A stretch of 64,000 nt of DNA. It comes from Flavobacterium hercynium. Its GTDB lineage: Bacteria; Bacteroidota; Bacteroidia; Flavobacteriales; Flavobacteriaceae. Where the stretch lies: positions 62,001 to 126,000 of the forward strand of contig NZ_MUGW01000009.1 of NCBI RefSeq assembly GCF_002217285.1, read 5' to 3'. Below are positions 34,004 to 42,168 of this stretch, one piece after another (within the stretch, counting starts at the first letter, position 1; each line of letters begins with the position of its first letter). The notes under the pieces were generated by a model that searched no databases, was not told where the DNA came from, and saw nothing but the letters and a program-made list of their open reading frames with translations. Position numbers and translations under genes: made by a program.

Positions 34004-35464
34004 CTACTTTTTATTCATAATTCCTTTGATTGTTTGTTTTTCATTATGGTACACAAAATACATAAAGACTAATAATAACGGAATTCCAACAAAATAATTT
34101 TCTCTGAATCCATAAAAAGAAACAGCAGAAAATACAATTGAGATTCCTAAATAGGCTCCAATTTTGTTCATATCGTATGGTATCGGATAATATTTGTTTC
34201 CTAAAACATACGATATTAACATCATGCTTCCATAAGCTGATATTGTTGCAATGGCAGAACCGTAGTAACTGTATTTTGGAATTAATAGATAGTTTAAAAC
34301 CAATGTTACAATAGCTCCAACAATTGAAATGTAAGCTCCAATTTTTGTTTTATCGGTCAATTTATACCAAACCGATAAGTTGTTATAAATTCCTAAAAAG
34401 AAGTTTGCCAAAATAATTAGCGGAACTACTTTCATTGCTTCCCAATAGGATTTGTTATCGAGCAAAAGAAATTTTAAAACATCGGCGAAAACAATTACAC
34501 CTAACAAAATTAGCGATCCTAATATCACGAAATATTTAGTAATTACTGCATACGTTTGTGGTGCATTTGCATTTTTAGCATGGCTAAAGAAAAAAGGTTC
34601 TATACCTAATCTAAATGCGGTGGCAAATAAAACCATAAACAATCCCAGTTTGTAGCAGGCAGAATATGCACCAACCTCAGACTTTGCAAGATTTTCAGGC
34701 AATAAATAACCTAATAGAATTTTATCAAAATGCTCGTTTACTGCAAATGCAAGTCCTGCAACTAAAATTGGCAGACCGTATTTCATCATTTTTTTCCAAA
34801 GTACAGGATCGAACTTTTTACCTAAGAACAGATAATTTGGAGAAAGTACAATAAACGTAGCTAAACTTGCCAATAGATTTGCAATGAAAATGTAGGCGAT
34901 TTGAAAATTCTCGATATACAAGCTATCCCAAATAGAATCTACATTTGAAGCGGCAAGTTTTGGTAAGTATATCAAAAAGAATAAATTAAGCAGCAAATTA
35001 ATTACGACATTTCCAATTTTTATTGCGGCATATACCATTGGTCGCTGGTTTGCTCTAAGTTTAGAAAATGGTACTAATACCAAAGCATCTAAAACTAAAA
35101 TCCAAATAGAATAGGTAATATATTGCGTATCAACTTCGGCTAAACTTGCCAGTGTGTTTCTAAAAATTAAAGCTACAAACAGGAATATTATTGATGACCA
35201 GAATATAGATATTGTAGATGTAGCAATTACATTCTTTTTGTCTTCCTCAGCACTGTAGAATCTAAAAAAGGCTGTTTCCATTCCGTATGAAAGCACAACA
35301 TTAAAGAAAACCATCCACGACAAAACAATGGAAACTTCTCCATATTCTGCAGTTGGTAAAATACCGGTATATAAACGCACCAGTAAAAAACTCAGCATTC
35401 GTGGTAAAACAGTTGCCAGTCCGTAAATAGCGGTTTGTTTGAATAGATTTTTATATAATCCCAA
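34004..35464 (-). CDS. Polysaccharide/lipid-linked oligosaccharide flippase (Wzx/MurJ-like MATE-fold)
   Basis: An integral membrane protein of about 486 residues with about 14 TM segments. The N-terminal YGLATVLPRMLSFLLVRLYT and the family phrase RFYSAEEDKKN identify an oligosaccharide flippase of the MOP superfamily. The longest frame begins with TTG at 35494, but a perfect -7 promoter box (TATTTTTG, 35499-35492) covers that codon. I therefore prefer the TTG at 35464, which gives the family-like start MGLYKNLFKQTAIYG. It lies upstream of dut and the nucleotidyltransferase and may move an envelope precursor across the inner membrane. The substrate is unknown. Confidence 0.85.
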   Translation of the reverse strand: MGLYKNLFKQTAIYGLATVLPRMLSFLLVRLYTGILPTAEYGEVSIVLSWMVFFNVVLSYGMETAFFRFYSAEEDKKNVIATSTISIFWSSIIFLFVALIFRNTLASLAEVDTQYITYSIWILVLDALVLVPFSKLRANQRPMVYAAIKIGNVVINLLLNLFFLIYLPKLAASNVDSIWDSLYIENFQIAYIFIANLLASLATFIVLSPNYLFLGKKFDPVLWKKMMKYGLPILVAGLAFAVNEHFDKILLGYLLPENLAKSEVGAYSACYKLGLFMVLFATAFRLGIEPFFFSHAKNANAPQTYAVITKYFVILGSLILLGVIVFADVLKFLLLDNKSYWEAMKVVPLIILANFFLGIYNNLSVWYKLTDKTKIGAYISIVGAIVTLVLNYLLIPKYSYYGSAIATISAYGSMMLISYVLGNKYYPIPYDMNKIGAYLGISIVFSAVSFYGFRENYFVGIPLLLVFMYFVYHNEKQTIKGIMNKK

Positions 35465-35491
35465 AATAAATTTGTAAAAAAGTTTCTTTAA

Positions 35492-35499
35492 CAAAAATA
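35492..35499 (-). promoter_or_regulatory. -7 box of the flippase-dut-nucleotidyltransferase genes
   Basis: TATTTTTG on the minus strand matches TAnnTTTG exactly. I see no good -33 TTG at 17-23 bp. The box covers the TTG at 35494 and therefore argues for a downstream start codon. Confidence 0.45.
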
Positions 35500-35558
35500 A
35501 CCATTTCTTTCGTTAATTATTGCTTTTGTTGAATCAATAAAAAAACTTAGGTTAATTT

Positions 35559-36005
35559 TTATATTGTTAATTTTTTCTCATCAATAATTTTGACGAAGTG
35601 AAATCCCTTCGGCCCGTACCCTTGATTATAGTAAAAACGATGTGCTGCAAAATTCGCTGTAAAAGCATCTAGTACAATACTGCTGCATCCCAGATCAATA
35701 GCTTTTTGTTCTATATAATCTGTTAGCAATTTTCCAATTCCTTTGGAGCGAAAATTGGGATTAACCACAAAATTATCAATCTCTAAATATTTACCTGTCC
35801 ATAATTTGGTAGCAGACCAACATCCGGTTATCCCCAGACAAACTTCATTTTCAAAAACACCAATCTGACTATAATTGTGCGGAACCATTTCAGAAAGATA
35901 ACTTCTGTACTTTTCTTCTGAAAGATTGGGATACAGAAATCGCATTGTATCAATTTGTTCCACCATTTCTTCGATTGTGGTAAGGTCTTTTAGCTGTAGT
36001 TTCAT
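35559..36005 (-). CDS. GNAT-family N-acetyltransferase
   Basis: A 148-residue acetyltransferase. Motif A of the GNAT fold (FVVNPNFRSKGIGKLLTDYIEQKA, with the RSKGIG acetyl-CoA pyrophosphate loop near residues 87-92) and motif B (SSIVLDAFTANFAAHRFYYNQGYG) are clear. It transfers an acetyl group from acetyl-CoA to an amine of unknown identity. It has its own -7 box at 36025-36032 and a 64-bp gap to the flippase gene. It lies opposite the tandem-hairpin RNA locus. Confidence 0.88.
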   Translation of the reverse strand: MKLQLKDLTTIEEMVEQIDTMRFLYPNLSEEKYRSYLSEMVPHNYSQIGVFENEVCLGITGCWSATKLWTGKYLEIDNFVVNPNFRSKGIGKLLTDYIEQKAIDLGCSSIVLDAFTANFAAHRFYYNQGYGPKGFHFVKIIDEKKLTI

Positions 36006-36024
36006 TGTAGTAAATAATAGAATT

Positions 36025-36032
36025 CAAAAATA
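36025..36032 (-). promoter_or_regulatory. -7 box of the GNAT gene
   Basis: TATTTTTG on the minus strand, 19 bp upstream of the ATG at 36005. A perfect TAnnTTTG match. The -33 element is not clear. Confidence 0.45.
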
Positions 36033-36138
36033 CTTAATTTTTTTTACAGTCTATAATTATAACCTTCAATACATTGCACATGTGAAATATATAAATTCAT
36101 ATCAAAAATTATGTAACATTTCTTTAACAGTATCTCCG

Positions 36139-36146
36139 TAAATTTG
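36139..36146 (+). promoter_or_regulatory. -7 box of the tandem-hairpin RNA locus
   Basis: TAAATTTG is a perfect TAnnTTTG box. Initiation 5-7 bases later falls at about 36152, the first base of the first repeat unit (36153). No strong -33 TTG is seen at 17-23 bp, so strength may depend on an activator. Confidence 0.5.
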
Positions 36147-36198
36147 TAAAACAGGGATTGAGAAAAGCTAGTATACAACCCTTATAAAAAAGAAAGCA

Positions 36199-36252
36199 AT
36201 GGGACTGATAAAGCTTGTTTGTTCCCACAAAAGACAAAGCACAAGGGATTGA
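36199..36252 (+). CDS. Possible 17-residue peptide inside hairpin unit 2
   Basis: ATG at 36199 opens MGLIKLVCSHKRQSTRD and a TGA. Unit 4 gives nearly the same peptide. Most differences between the two units fall at third codon positions, which hints at coding. The reading is very short, has no clear ribosome site (AAAGAAAGCA lies just upstream), and competes with the RNA-structure explanation. Confidence 0.2.
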   Translation: MGLIKLVCSHKRQSTRD

Positions 36253-36286
36253 TTCTGCTGTACTGTAACCCTACAAAAACAGAGCA

Positions 36287-36343
36287 TTGGGACTAATAAA
36301 GCTAGTTTGTTCCCATGAAAGACAAAGCATTGCAACTTTTTAA
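36287..36343 (+). CDS. Possible 18-residue peptide inside hairpin unit 4
   Basis: A TTG at 36287 opens GLIKLVCSHERQSIATF and TAA at 36341-36343. It matches the unit 2 peptide at 12 consecutive positions apart from one K/E change. The start would be non-ATG. It is reported as an alternative reading of the repeat locus. Confidence 0.15.
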   Translation: MGLIKLVCSHERQSIATF

Positions 36344-36360
36344 GGTTGTTCTATAAATTT

Positions 36361-36423
36361 ATAAAATGGTATTGATTCCCGATTTTTGACTAAATCGGGA
36401 ATCACCATTTTATAACTTTTTTT
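36361..36423 (+). terminator. Strong intrinsic terminator of the tandem-hairpin RNA
   Basis: ATAAAATGGT-(ATT)-GATTCCCGATTT (36361-36385) pairs over 22 bp with AAATCGGGAATCACCATTTTAT (36392-36413), interrupted by a 3-base bulge. Seven T follow (36417-36423) on the plus strand. No plus-strand protein gene ends nearby, so it marks the end of a plus-strand RNA. Confidence 0.7.
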
Positions 36424-36449
36424 GATTTAAACTGAAAAATAAAAGCATA

Positions 36450-36481
36450 AAAAAAGGACCAACAATGTTGGTCCTTTTTTT
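36450..36481 (-). terminator. Terminator of the ATP synthase operon
   Basis: GGACCAAC (36456-36463), loop AAT, and GTTGGTCC (36467-36474) with A and T runs on both sides, so it works in both directions. It lies 17 bp past the atpG stop on the minus strand. Confidence 0.85.
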
Positions 36482-36497
36482 GTATATCTTAAATAAA

Positions 36498-37358
36498 TTA
36501 CCCGTTCAAAGCTTCTGCTCCACCAACGATCTCAAGGATTTCATTAGTAATTGCAGCCTGACGTGCTTTATTGTAAGTTAATTTCAATTGATTTCTTAAT
36601 TCAGTTGCATTGTCAGTTGCTTTATGCATTGCTGTCATACGTGCTCCGTGTTCTGAAGCAAATGAATCACGAATACCTTTGTATAATTGTGTTTTTAATG
36701 ATTTTGGAATCAAAGTCAACACAATTTCTTCTTTTGAAGGTTCGAAAATATAATCTCCACCAGAAACCGGTATATCAGATTTAATTGGAGCTAAAGGTAA
36801 AAACTGCTCAGTCTGAACAATTTGTGTAGCTGCGTTTTTAAACTGATTGTAGATTAATTCGATTCTGTCGTATTCTCCAGATAAAAATTTCTCCGTTAAG
36901 TTATCAGCAATTCCAGCAACGTTATCAAAAGTTAAATGATCGAAAATTGCGTTATGATGACCATGAACTTTAAAAGATTTACATAGTACGTCATTTCCTT
37001 TTTTACCAATAGGAAAAACATCAACTTGTTTTCCTGCATAAAAAGCAGAACGATTTTTAACTTCCTTAATAATATTGGTATTAAATGCTCCACATAAACC
37101 TCTGTTTGAAGTTATAGCAACAAGTAATACTTTCTTTACTTCACGTTGTGTTGTGTAATTTCCTCCAACTTCACCATCAAGTGTAGCAGAAAGGTTTTGC
37201 AACAACTCTGTTAATTTTTCGGCATAAGGGCGCATTGCAGTGATTGCATCTTGTGCTTTCTTAAGCTTTGCTGCAGAAACCATTTTCATAGCCGATGTAA
37301 TTTGCATCGTCGATGAAACGGAAGTAATTCTATTACGGATTTCCTTTAAATTTGCCAT
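36498..37358 (-). CDS. atpG: F1F0 ATP synthase gamma subunit
   Basis: A 286-residue central-shaft subunit of F1 that couples c-ring rotation to catalysis in the alpha/beta hexamer. The N-terminal coiled coil (LKEIRNRITSVSSTMQITSAMKMVSAAKLKKAQ), the Rossmann-like middle (VLLVAITSNRGLCGAFNTNI) and the C-terminal helix (EHGARMTAMHKATDNATELRNQLKLTYNKARQAAIT) are the three family blocks. The length is usual. It is the last gene of the operon and is separated from atpA by a 90-bp gap with a long hairpin. Confidence 0.98.
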   Translation of the reverse strand: MANLKEIRNRITSVSSTMQITSAMKMVSAAKLKKAQDAITAMRPYAEKLTELLQNLSATLDGEVGGNYTTQREVKKVLLVAITSNRGLCGAFNTNIIKEVKNRSAFYAGKQVDVFPIGKKGNDVLCKSFKVHGHHNAIFDHLTFDNVAGIADNLTEKFLSGEYDRIELIYNQFKNAATQIVQTEQFLPLAPIKSDIPVSGGDYIFEPSKEEIVLTLIPKSLKTQLYKGIRDSFASEHGARMTAMHKATDNATELRNQLKLTYNKARQAAITNEILEIVGGAEALNG

Positions 37359-37387
37359 CTATTAATTAGAAAATGTGACAATTTGAA

Positions 37388-37434
37388 AATTAGATAATTA
37401 GAAATATGATAAAACATTTTCTAATTATCTAATT
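37388..37434 (-). repeat. 17-bp perfect hairpin between atpA and atpG
   Basis: AATTAGATAATTAGAAA (37388-37404) and its exact complement TTTCTAATTATCTAATT (37418-37434) can fold in the atpA-atpG intergenic mRNA. It is AT-only apart from one pair type, has no T-run, and is followed by another TCTAATTA copy at 37443-37451. It looks like a genome repeat, and could also tune atpG expression. Confidence 0.45.
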
Positions 37435-37448
37435 TACTAATTATCTAA

Positions 37449-39026
37449 TTAGTTATATTTTGCTGAAATTTCTTTTGCTGCTTTTTCGATAACATCAGTA
37501 ATGTTGTCATCTAATTTACCAGCTTTCAAAGCGTTAAGCGTATCTTTATGTTTACTGTTTAAGTAAGCTAAGAAATCTGCTTCAAACTCTTTTACTTTAT
37601 TTACAGGAACGTTTCTTAATAAGTTTTTAGAACCAGCGTAAATAATAGCAACTTGATTTTCTACAGTATAAGGATCATTTAAACCTTGTTTCAAGATTTC
37701 AACGTTTCTTTTACCTTTTTCAATTACGTTTAAAGTAACTGAATCTAAGTCAGAACCAAATTTAGCGAAAGCTTCTAATTCACGGAATTGAGCCTGATCT
37801 AATTTTAAAGTTCCTGAAACTTTTTTCATTGATTTAATCTGAGCATTACCTCCAACACGAGATACAGAGATACCTACGTTAATTGCAGGACGAACTCCAG
37901 AGTTGAACAAATCTCCATCAAGGAAAATCTGACCATCTGTAATCGAGATTACGTTTGTTGGGATATATGCAGATACGTCACCAGCCTGAGTTTCGATAAT
38001 TGGTAAAGCAGTTAATGAACCACCGCCTTTTACGATAGACTTGATAGAATCTGGTAAATCGTTCATGTTTTTAGCAATTCCATCATCAGCAATTACTTTA
38101 CATGCACGCTCTAATAAACGAGAGTGTAAGTAGAAAACGTCTCCAGGATATGCTTCACGTCCCGGTGGTCTTCTTAATAAAAGAGATACCTCACGGTAAG
38201 CAACTGCTTGTTTAGATAAATCATCATAAACAATAAGAGCCGGACGACCTGAATCTCTGAAATATTCTCCAATTGCAGCACCTGCGAAAGGAGCGTAAAC
38301 TTGCATTGGAGCTGGGTCAGAAGCATTAGCTGCAACAATAACTGTATAAGCCATTGCACCTTTTTCTTCTAACATTTTAGCAATACCTGCTACAGTTGAA
38401 GCTTTTTGCCCAATTGCAACATATATACAGAATACAGGTTTTCCTGCATCGTAAAATTCTTTTTGGTTTAAGATTGTATCGATACAAACAGTTGATTTAC
38501 CTGTTTGACGGTCACCAATTACAAGCTCACGTTGTCCACGACCAACCGGGATCATAGCATCTACTGCTTTTACTCCTGTTTGTAATGGCTCCGTTACTGG
38601 CTGACGGAAGATAACACCAGGTGCTTTTCTTTCTAAAGGCATTTCGTATAAGTCTCCACCAATTGGTCCTTTTCCATCAATTGGAAAACCAAGTGTGTTC
38701 ACTACACGTCCTACCATTTGCTCACCTACTTTAAGAGAAGCAATACGTTGAGTTCTTTTTGCTGTTGATCCTTCTTTGATTCCAGTTGATGGTCCTAAAA
38801 GTACCACACCAACATTGTCTTCTTCAAGGTTCAATACAATAGCTTCAAGTCCGTTATCAAATTCAACTAACTCACCATATTGTACATTCGATAGCCCGTA
38901 AATACGAGCAATACCGTCTCCAACTTGAAGTACTGTTCCTACTTCTTCTAGCGTAGCACCAGATTCAAAACCTTCTACTTGCTTTCTTAATATTGCTGAA
39001 ATTTCAGCAGGTTTGATTTCCGCCAT
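37449..39026 (-). CDS. atpA: F1F0 ATP synthase alpha subunit
   Basis: A 525-residue non-catalytic nucleotide-binding subunit of F1. It shows the Walker A loop GDRQTGKS (near residue 170), the Walker B strand [12 protein letters not shown], the family signature [27 protein letters not shown], and the arginine-finger region [16 protein letters not shown]. The length is slightly longer than E. coli AtpA (513). It lies 38 bp downstream of atpH. The beta subunit that carries the active site is not in the window. Confidence 0.99.
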   Translation of the reverse strand: MAEIKPAEISAILRKQVEGFESGATLEEVGTVLQVGDGIARIYGLSNVQYGELVEFDNGLEAIVLNLEEDNVGVVLLGPSTGIKEGSTAKRTQRIASLKVGEQMVGRVVNTLGFPIDGKGPIGGDLYEMPLERKAPGVIFRQPVTEPLQTGVKAVDAMIPVGRGQRELVIGDRQTGKSTVCIDTILNQKEFYDAGKPVFCIYVAIGQKASTVAGIAKMLEEKGAMAYTVIVAANASDPAPMQVYAPFAGAAIGEYFRDSGRPALIVYDDLSKQAVAYREVSLLLRRPPGREAYPGDVFYLHSRLLERACKVIADDGIAKNMNDLPDSIKSIVKGGGSLTALPIIETQAGDVSAYIPTNVISITDGQIFLDGDLFNSGVRPAINVGISVSRVGGNAQIKSMKKVSGTLKLDQAQFRELEAFAKFGSDLDSVTLNVIEKGKRNVEILKQGLNDPYTVENQVAIIYAGSKNLLRNVPVNKVKEFEADFLAYLNSKHKDTLNALKAGKLDDNITDVIEKAAKEISAKYN

Positions 39027-39064
39027 CTTAATTTATAATTTAGACACTTTTATGTGTAATAAAA

Positions 39065-39598
39065 CTAATTACTTAACTCTCTTTTTAATACCTGCAATCT
39101 GTTTGAAACAGATGCATTGTATTGTTGATCACCTATTCTTAAAATAAATCCTCCAATAATTGATGGATCTACGATATTTTCTATTGTTACTTTTTTATCT
39201 GATAATGTAGCAACTTTAGCTAAAACTTTAGCTTCTAATGCTGCATCCATTGCAATTGCTGTTGTAACTTTTGCTACTTCAACTCCATTGCTCTCATCAA
39301 ATAATTTTTTATATTCTAAAGCGATAGCTTCCAGAATTTCAAATCTTTTATTCTCAAACAATAAATGAAACAAACCTTTGGTTACGCCATTTACATCTGC
39401 AAAAACTTCTAAAAGAGCACTTTCTTTAACTTCAACTTTTGTTGTTGGGTTTTGAATAAAGGTACTCAATTCCTGACTTGTTTCAATTGCCGTAGCAATT
39501 GACTTCATATCGTTATTAACTGCTTCGGCAACACCTTTAGAGTTTGCTAAGTCCAGAATTGCTTTTGCATAACGAATTGCTGCTCTTGTACTTGCCAT
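39065..39598 (-). CDS. atpH: F1F0 ATP synthase delta subunit
   Basis: A 177-residue OSCP/delta protein that ties the top of F1 to the peripheral stalk. N-terminal RAAIRYAKAILDLANSKGV and the C-terminal ENIVDPSIIGGFILRIGDQQYNASVSNRLQVLKRELSN are the standard family ends. It follows atpF by 4 bp. Confidence 0.96.
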   Translation of the reverse strand: MASTRAAIRYAKAILDLANSKGVAEAVNNDMKSIATAIETSQELSTFIQNPTTKVEVKESALLEVFADVNGVTKGLFHLLFENKRFEILEAIALEYKKLFDESNGVEVAKVTTAIAMDAALEAKVLAKVATLSDKKVTIENIVDPSIIGGFILRIGDQQYNASVSNRLQVLKRELSN

Positions 39599-39602
39599 AA
39601 TA

Positions 39603-40103
39603 TTAGTTTAGCTTTACGTCACCTAACATTTTCTCCACTAATTTAGTTTGAGATTCTTTGTTAGATAATTCTTCTTTCAACAATTTTTCAGCAATGCTTA
39701 ATGATAAAGTTGAAACTTGTAATTTCAATTCAGCCATAGCTGCATTTTTTTCACTTTCGATAGCCGCTTTTGCCTGCTCGATCATTTTTTGACCTTGCTC
39801 TTGTGCTTCGTTTTTAGAATCAGCAATCATTTTCTCTTTCATTTCGCGAGCTTCTTTTAACATCGCGTCACGTTCTGCACGAGCTTCATTCAAAATTCTT
39901 TGATTATCCGCTTGTAAATTTTGCATTTCTTTTTTTGCATTTTCTGCAGAAAGCAATGCATCTTTAATACCTTCTTCTCTTGCTGTAATAGATTCCATAA
40001 TTGGTTTCCAGGCAAATTTTACTAAAAGCAAAATTAAAACCAACAAGATGAAAGCTTGCCAAAAGAATAAACCGAATGAAAAATCGTTAATTAACTTATC
40101 CAT
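39603..40103 (-). CDS. atpF: F1F0 ATP synthase b subunit
   Basis: A 166-residue peripheral stalk subunit: one N-terminal TM (FWQAFILLVLILLLVKFAW), the conserved KPI after it, then a long amphipathic coiled coil rich in Glu/Lys/Ala. The length is normal. It is separated from atpE by an 88-bp gap with a strong stem-loop at 40144-40178. Confidence 0.96.
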   Translation of the reverse strand: MDKLINDFSFGLFFWQAFILLVLILLLVKFAWKPIMESITAREEGIKDALLSAENAKKEMQNLQADNQRILNEARAERDAMLKEAREMKEKMIADSKNEAQEQGQKMIEQAKAAIESEKNAAMAELKLQVSTLSLSIAEKLLKEELSNKESQTKLVEKMLGDVKLN

Positions 40104-40143
40104 TTTATAACTATATTAAATATTTAATTTCTTTTTAAAAGGT

Positions 40144-40178
40144 AACAACACCTTTAACCAACCGTTAAAGATGTTGTT
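40144..40178 (-). promoter_or_regulatory. Stem-loop between atpE and atpF
   Basis: AACAACACCTTTAAC (40144-40158) pairs with GTTAAAGATGTTGTT (40164-40178), 15 bp with one mismatch and a 5-base loop. On the minus strand it lies directly after atpE and is followed by ACCTTTTAAAAAG, a weak T stretch. It may act as a partial terminator or an RNA stabiliser that raises atpB-atpE message over the F1 genes, as expected for the multicopy c subunit. Confidence 0.5.
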
Positions 40179-40191
40179 ATTTTCTTCTTTA

Positions 40192-40389
40192 TTATTTTCC
40201 TAAGATTAAAGCAGCAAATGCTAAACCTTCTAATAAAGCCGCGATAATAATCATCGCAGTTTGAATTTTACCAGCAGCTTCTGGTTGACGAGCAATAGCG
40301 TCCATAGCAGATCCACCGATTTTACCTAAACCTAAACCTGCACCGATTACTACTAAACCTGCACCTACTAAAGTTGGAATTGTTCCCAT
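40192..40389 (-). CDS. atpE: F1F0 ATP synthase c subunit
   Basis: A 65-residue two-helix proteolipid that forms the rotor ring. Helix 1 is glycine-rich (GAGLVVIGAGLGLGKIG), the polar loop has ARQPEA, and helix 2 carries the ion-binding Glu in ALLEGLAFAALILG. The residue after the Glu is Gly, and helix 1 lacks the Gln of Na+-type rings, so a proton-driven ring is likely. It follows atpB by 33 bp. Confidence 0.97.
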   Translation of the reverse strand: MGTIPTLVGAGLVVIGAGLGLGKIGGSAMDAIARQPEAAGKIQTAMIIIAALLEGLAFAALILGK

Positions 40390-40422
40390 AAGTATTTATA
40401 TATATAAAATTAAACTTCTAAA

Positions 40423-41601
40423 TTAAATAATTGCTGTTTCATCTTCATGGTGGTGTGCATGATCGTGATCCTGAACTGCCATACCAATAAATAATGATGA
40501 TAACATTGTAAAAATGAAAGCCTGTAAAAACGCAACTAAAACTTCAATAACAGAGATAAACAATGTCAATCCCATAGAGATTGGCAAATCTGCTGCTAAA
40601 TTTTTACCTACGAAAATCATAGCGATCAAACTCATAATTACTACGTGACCTGCAGTAATGTTTGCATACAAACGAATTAATAATGCAAATGGTTTTGTCA
40701 ATGTTCCTAAAACCTCAATTGGAGCTAAAATAATTTTCATTGGAACAGGAACTCCCGGCATCCAGAAAATGTGTCCCCAATAATCTTTGTTCGCACTAAA
40801 TTGAGTAATGATAAAAGTAAATGCTGCTAAACAAACTGTTATTGCAATATTTCCTGTTACGTTAATTCCTAGTGGAGTCATACCTAATAAGTTTAACAAC
40901 CACACAAAGAAAAATACAGTTAAAAGGTAACCCATGTATTTTCTATATTTTTTCTCTCCAATATTTGGAACAGCGATTTCGTCTCTGATAAAAATAATTA
41001 GTGGCTCTAATACGCGTCCAAATCCTGTTGGGATTGGTCCTTTTTTATATGATTTTGCTAATCCAGTAAACATTATAAATAATAGTACTGCAACAAAAAG
41101 CATTGACACTACATTTTTTGTAATAGAAAAATCTAATGGTTTTTCGTTTTTAGGATGTCCGTGCTCATCAAAAGAAATGATACCGGCAGCATCATCTGTT
41201 TTGTAAATTTTACCGTGAACTAATTTGTAGAAGTTTCCGTCAACTTCTGCAACTGCTTCACCATGGTGTAATTTTGAAGAAGAAAAAATCTTCAAACCAC
41301 CATCGATTAATATAACCGGTAATGGAAAACCATAGTGTTTATTTTCTTTATCATCTGAAAAGAAAATAAAATCATGAGAATCCTGTAAGTGATGATCAAT
41401 AAAAGCGTCCACTTTTGCTTTTGGATCTTGTGCTACATGCTCTTCTTCTGCGTGCTTATCATGTGACGCTACTTGTACTTCATGAGCTGCCTCATTGTGT
41501 ACATGCGTAGTGTCATTCTCTGAGTTTGCAAAACTCATTATTGGTAGAGAAGCTACTAAAGCGGCAAGAATAAATTTAAGAGGTTTGTTTGAAATGACCA
41601 T
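40423..41601 (-). CDS. atpB: F1F0 ATP synthase a subunit, with N-terminal extension
   Basis: A 392-residue stator channel subunit. The C-terminal 240 residues match the family (FVWLLNLLGMTPLG, then LLIRLYANITAGHVV with the essential Arg, and AFLQAFIFTMLSSLFI). The first 140 residues are an extension, typical for Bacteroidota: a signal-like peptide (KFILAALVASLPIMSFA) and a His/Asp/Glu-rich segment. The promoter is at 41645-41672, giving a leader of about 40 nt. The C-terminus has a histidine-rich tail (DHDHAHHHEDE). Confidence 0.96.
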   Translation of the reverse strand: MVISNKPLKFILAALVASLPIMSFANSENDTTHVHNEAAHEVQVASHDKHAEEEHVAQDPKAKVDAFIDHHLQDSHDFIFFSDDKENKHYGFPLPVILIDGGLKIFSSSKLHHGEAVAEVDGNFYKLVHGKIYKTDDAAGIISFDEHGHPKNEKPLDFSITKNVVSMLFVAVLLFIMFTGLAKSYKKGPIPTGFGRVLEPLIIFIRDEIAVPNIGEKKYRKYMGYLLTVFFFVWLLNLLGMTPLGINVTGNIAITVCLAAFTFIITQFSANKDYWGHIFWMPGVPVPMKIILAPIEVLGTLTKPFALLIRLYANITAGHVVIMSLIAMIFVGKNLAADLPISMGLTLFISVIEVLVAFLQAFIFTMLSSLFIGMAVQDHDHAHHHEDETAII

Positions 41602-41644
41602 ATCTGTTAAAAATCTTATTTTTTTACGTTTCTAAAATTTGGTG

Positions 41645-41672
41645 CAAAGGTACATTTTTTATTAATATTCAA
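41645..41672 (-). promoter_or_regulatory. ATP synthase operon promoter
   Basis: On the minus strand, TTG (41672-41670), a 17-bp spacer and a perfect TACCTTTG box (41652-41645), 43 bp upstream of the atpB start codon. The spacing is within the Bacteroidota range. Confidence 0.6.
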
Positions 41673-41720
41673 AAGGATATGAAAAATTATTTTTAAACGT
41701 TGTTTTACAGAATCGATAAT

Positions 41721-42113
41721 TTAACGCTTTTCATTTAATAATCGGATAGTTAAAAGCGTCTGAAATAACAAAAACAAAATAAATGTTACAAAAAAACTCA
41801 TTTTTTCAATCATGACTTCTTCAGATTTAATATCCAAAATTGGTCTCAAAATGAGGTATCCAAGTAACATTTGTGTAAAAGTTCCAAATAAGAAAGCCAT
41901 TCCCACAACTTCAAAATTCTTCTTTTTTACTATTAATAATATAAGGTATAATGATGCGGATAATCCGAAAAAAATTAAATACAAAAATTCTATACTGTAA
42001 TAAAAGTTCTGAACATTAATATTCGAAACTAAAAAAGCTACTTTATGTATAACACAGGCTGCTAAAGCAAAAATGAATAATCGTAAAAAGGGTTTGTAAT
42101 TTTGTAAAAACAT
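41721..42113 (-). CDS. Four-TM membrane protein, AtpI-like by position
   Basis: A protein of about 130 residues with four predicted TM helices (LFIFALAACVIHKVAFLV, LIFFGLSASLYLILLIV, VGMAFLFGTFTQMLLGYLIL, FVTFILFLLFQTLLTI). I prefer ATG 42113 over 42143 because a CATCTTTG box, one base off TAnnTTTG, lies between the two. It sits between atpZ and atpB, the place of AtpI, which helps c-ring assembly or Mg2+ uptake in other bacteria. It may belong to a Flavobacteriia-only DUF family (perhaps DUF6168). Sequence similarity to AtpI is not evident. Confidence 0.6.
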   Translation of the reverse strand: MFLQNYKPFLRLFIFALAACVIHKVAFLVSNINVQNFYYSIEFLYLIFFGLSASLYLILLIVKKKNFEVVGMAFLFGTFTQMLLGYLILRPILDIKSEEVMIEKMSFFVTFILFLLFQTLLTIRLLNEKR

Positions 42114-42168
42114 TTGAAATAATTTTATGCAAAGATGCAACATTTATTTAAAGCTGTTTTAAGATCGC

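Larger units (their letters stand above)
36152..36423 (+). ncRNA. Candidate non-coding RNA of four tandem hairpin units plus terminator
   Basis: Four degenerate units of 43-47 bp follow each other: 36153-36199, 36200-36243, 36244-36287 and 36288-36330. Each starts with a hairpin closed by AGGG/CCCT (units 1 and 3) or TGGGA/TCCCA (units 2 and 4), with AAAGCT-like sequence in the loop, and ends with a purine-rich linker such as AAAGACAAAGCA. Units 1 and 3 extend the stem with TTG/CAA and TTG/TAA, so pairing is kept where bases change. A fifth small stem (CAAC 36333-36336, GTTG 36345-36348) precedes the terminator. The unit has its own -7 box and terminator, and lies between genes that read the other way. 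I know no named family for it. A short-peptide explanation is listed separately. Confidence 0.55.

Noticed and set aside
36150..36330. CRISPR array
   Set aside because: Units of 43-47 bp follow each other with no constant repeat and variable spacer division, they are degenerate, and no cas genes are near.
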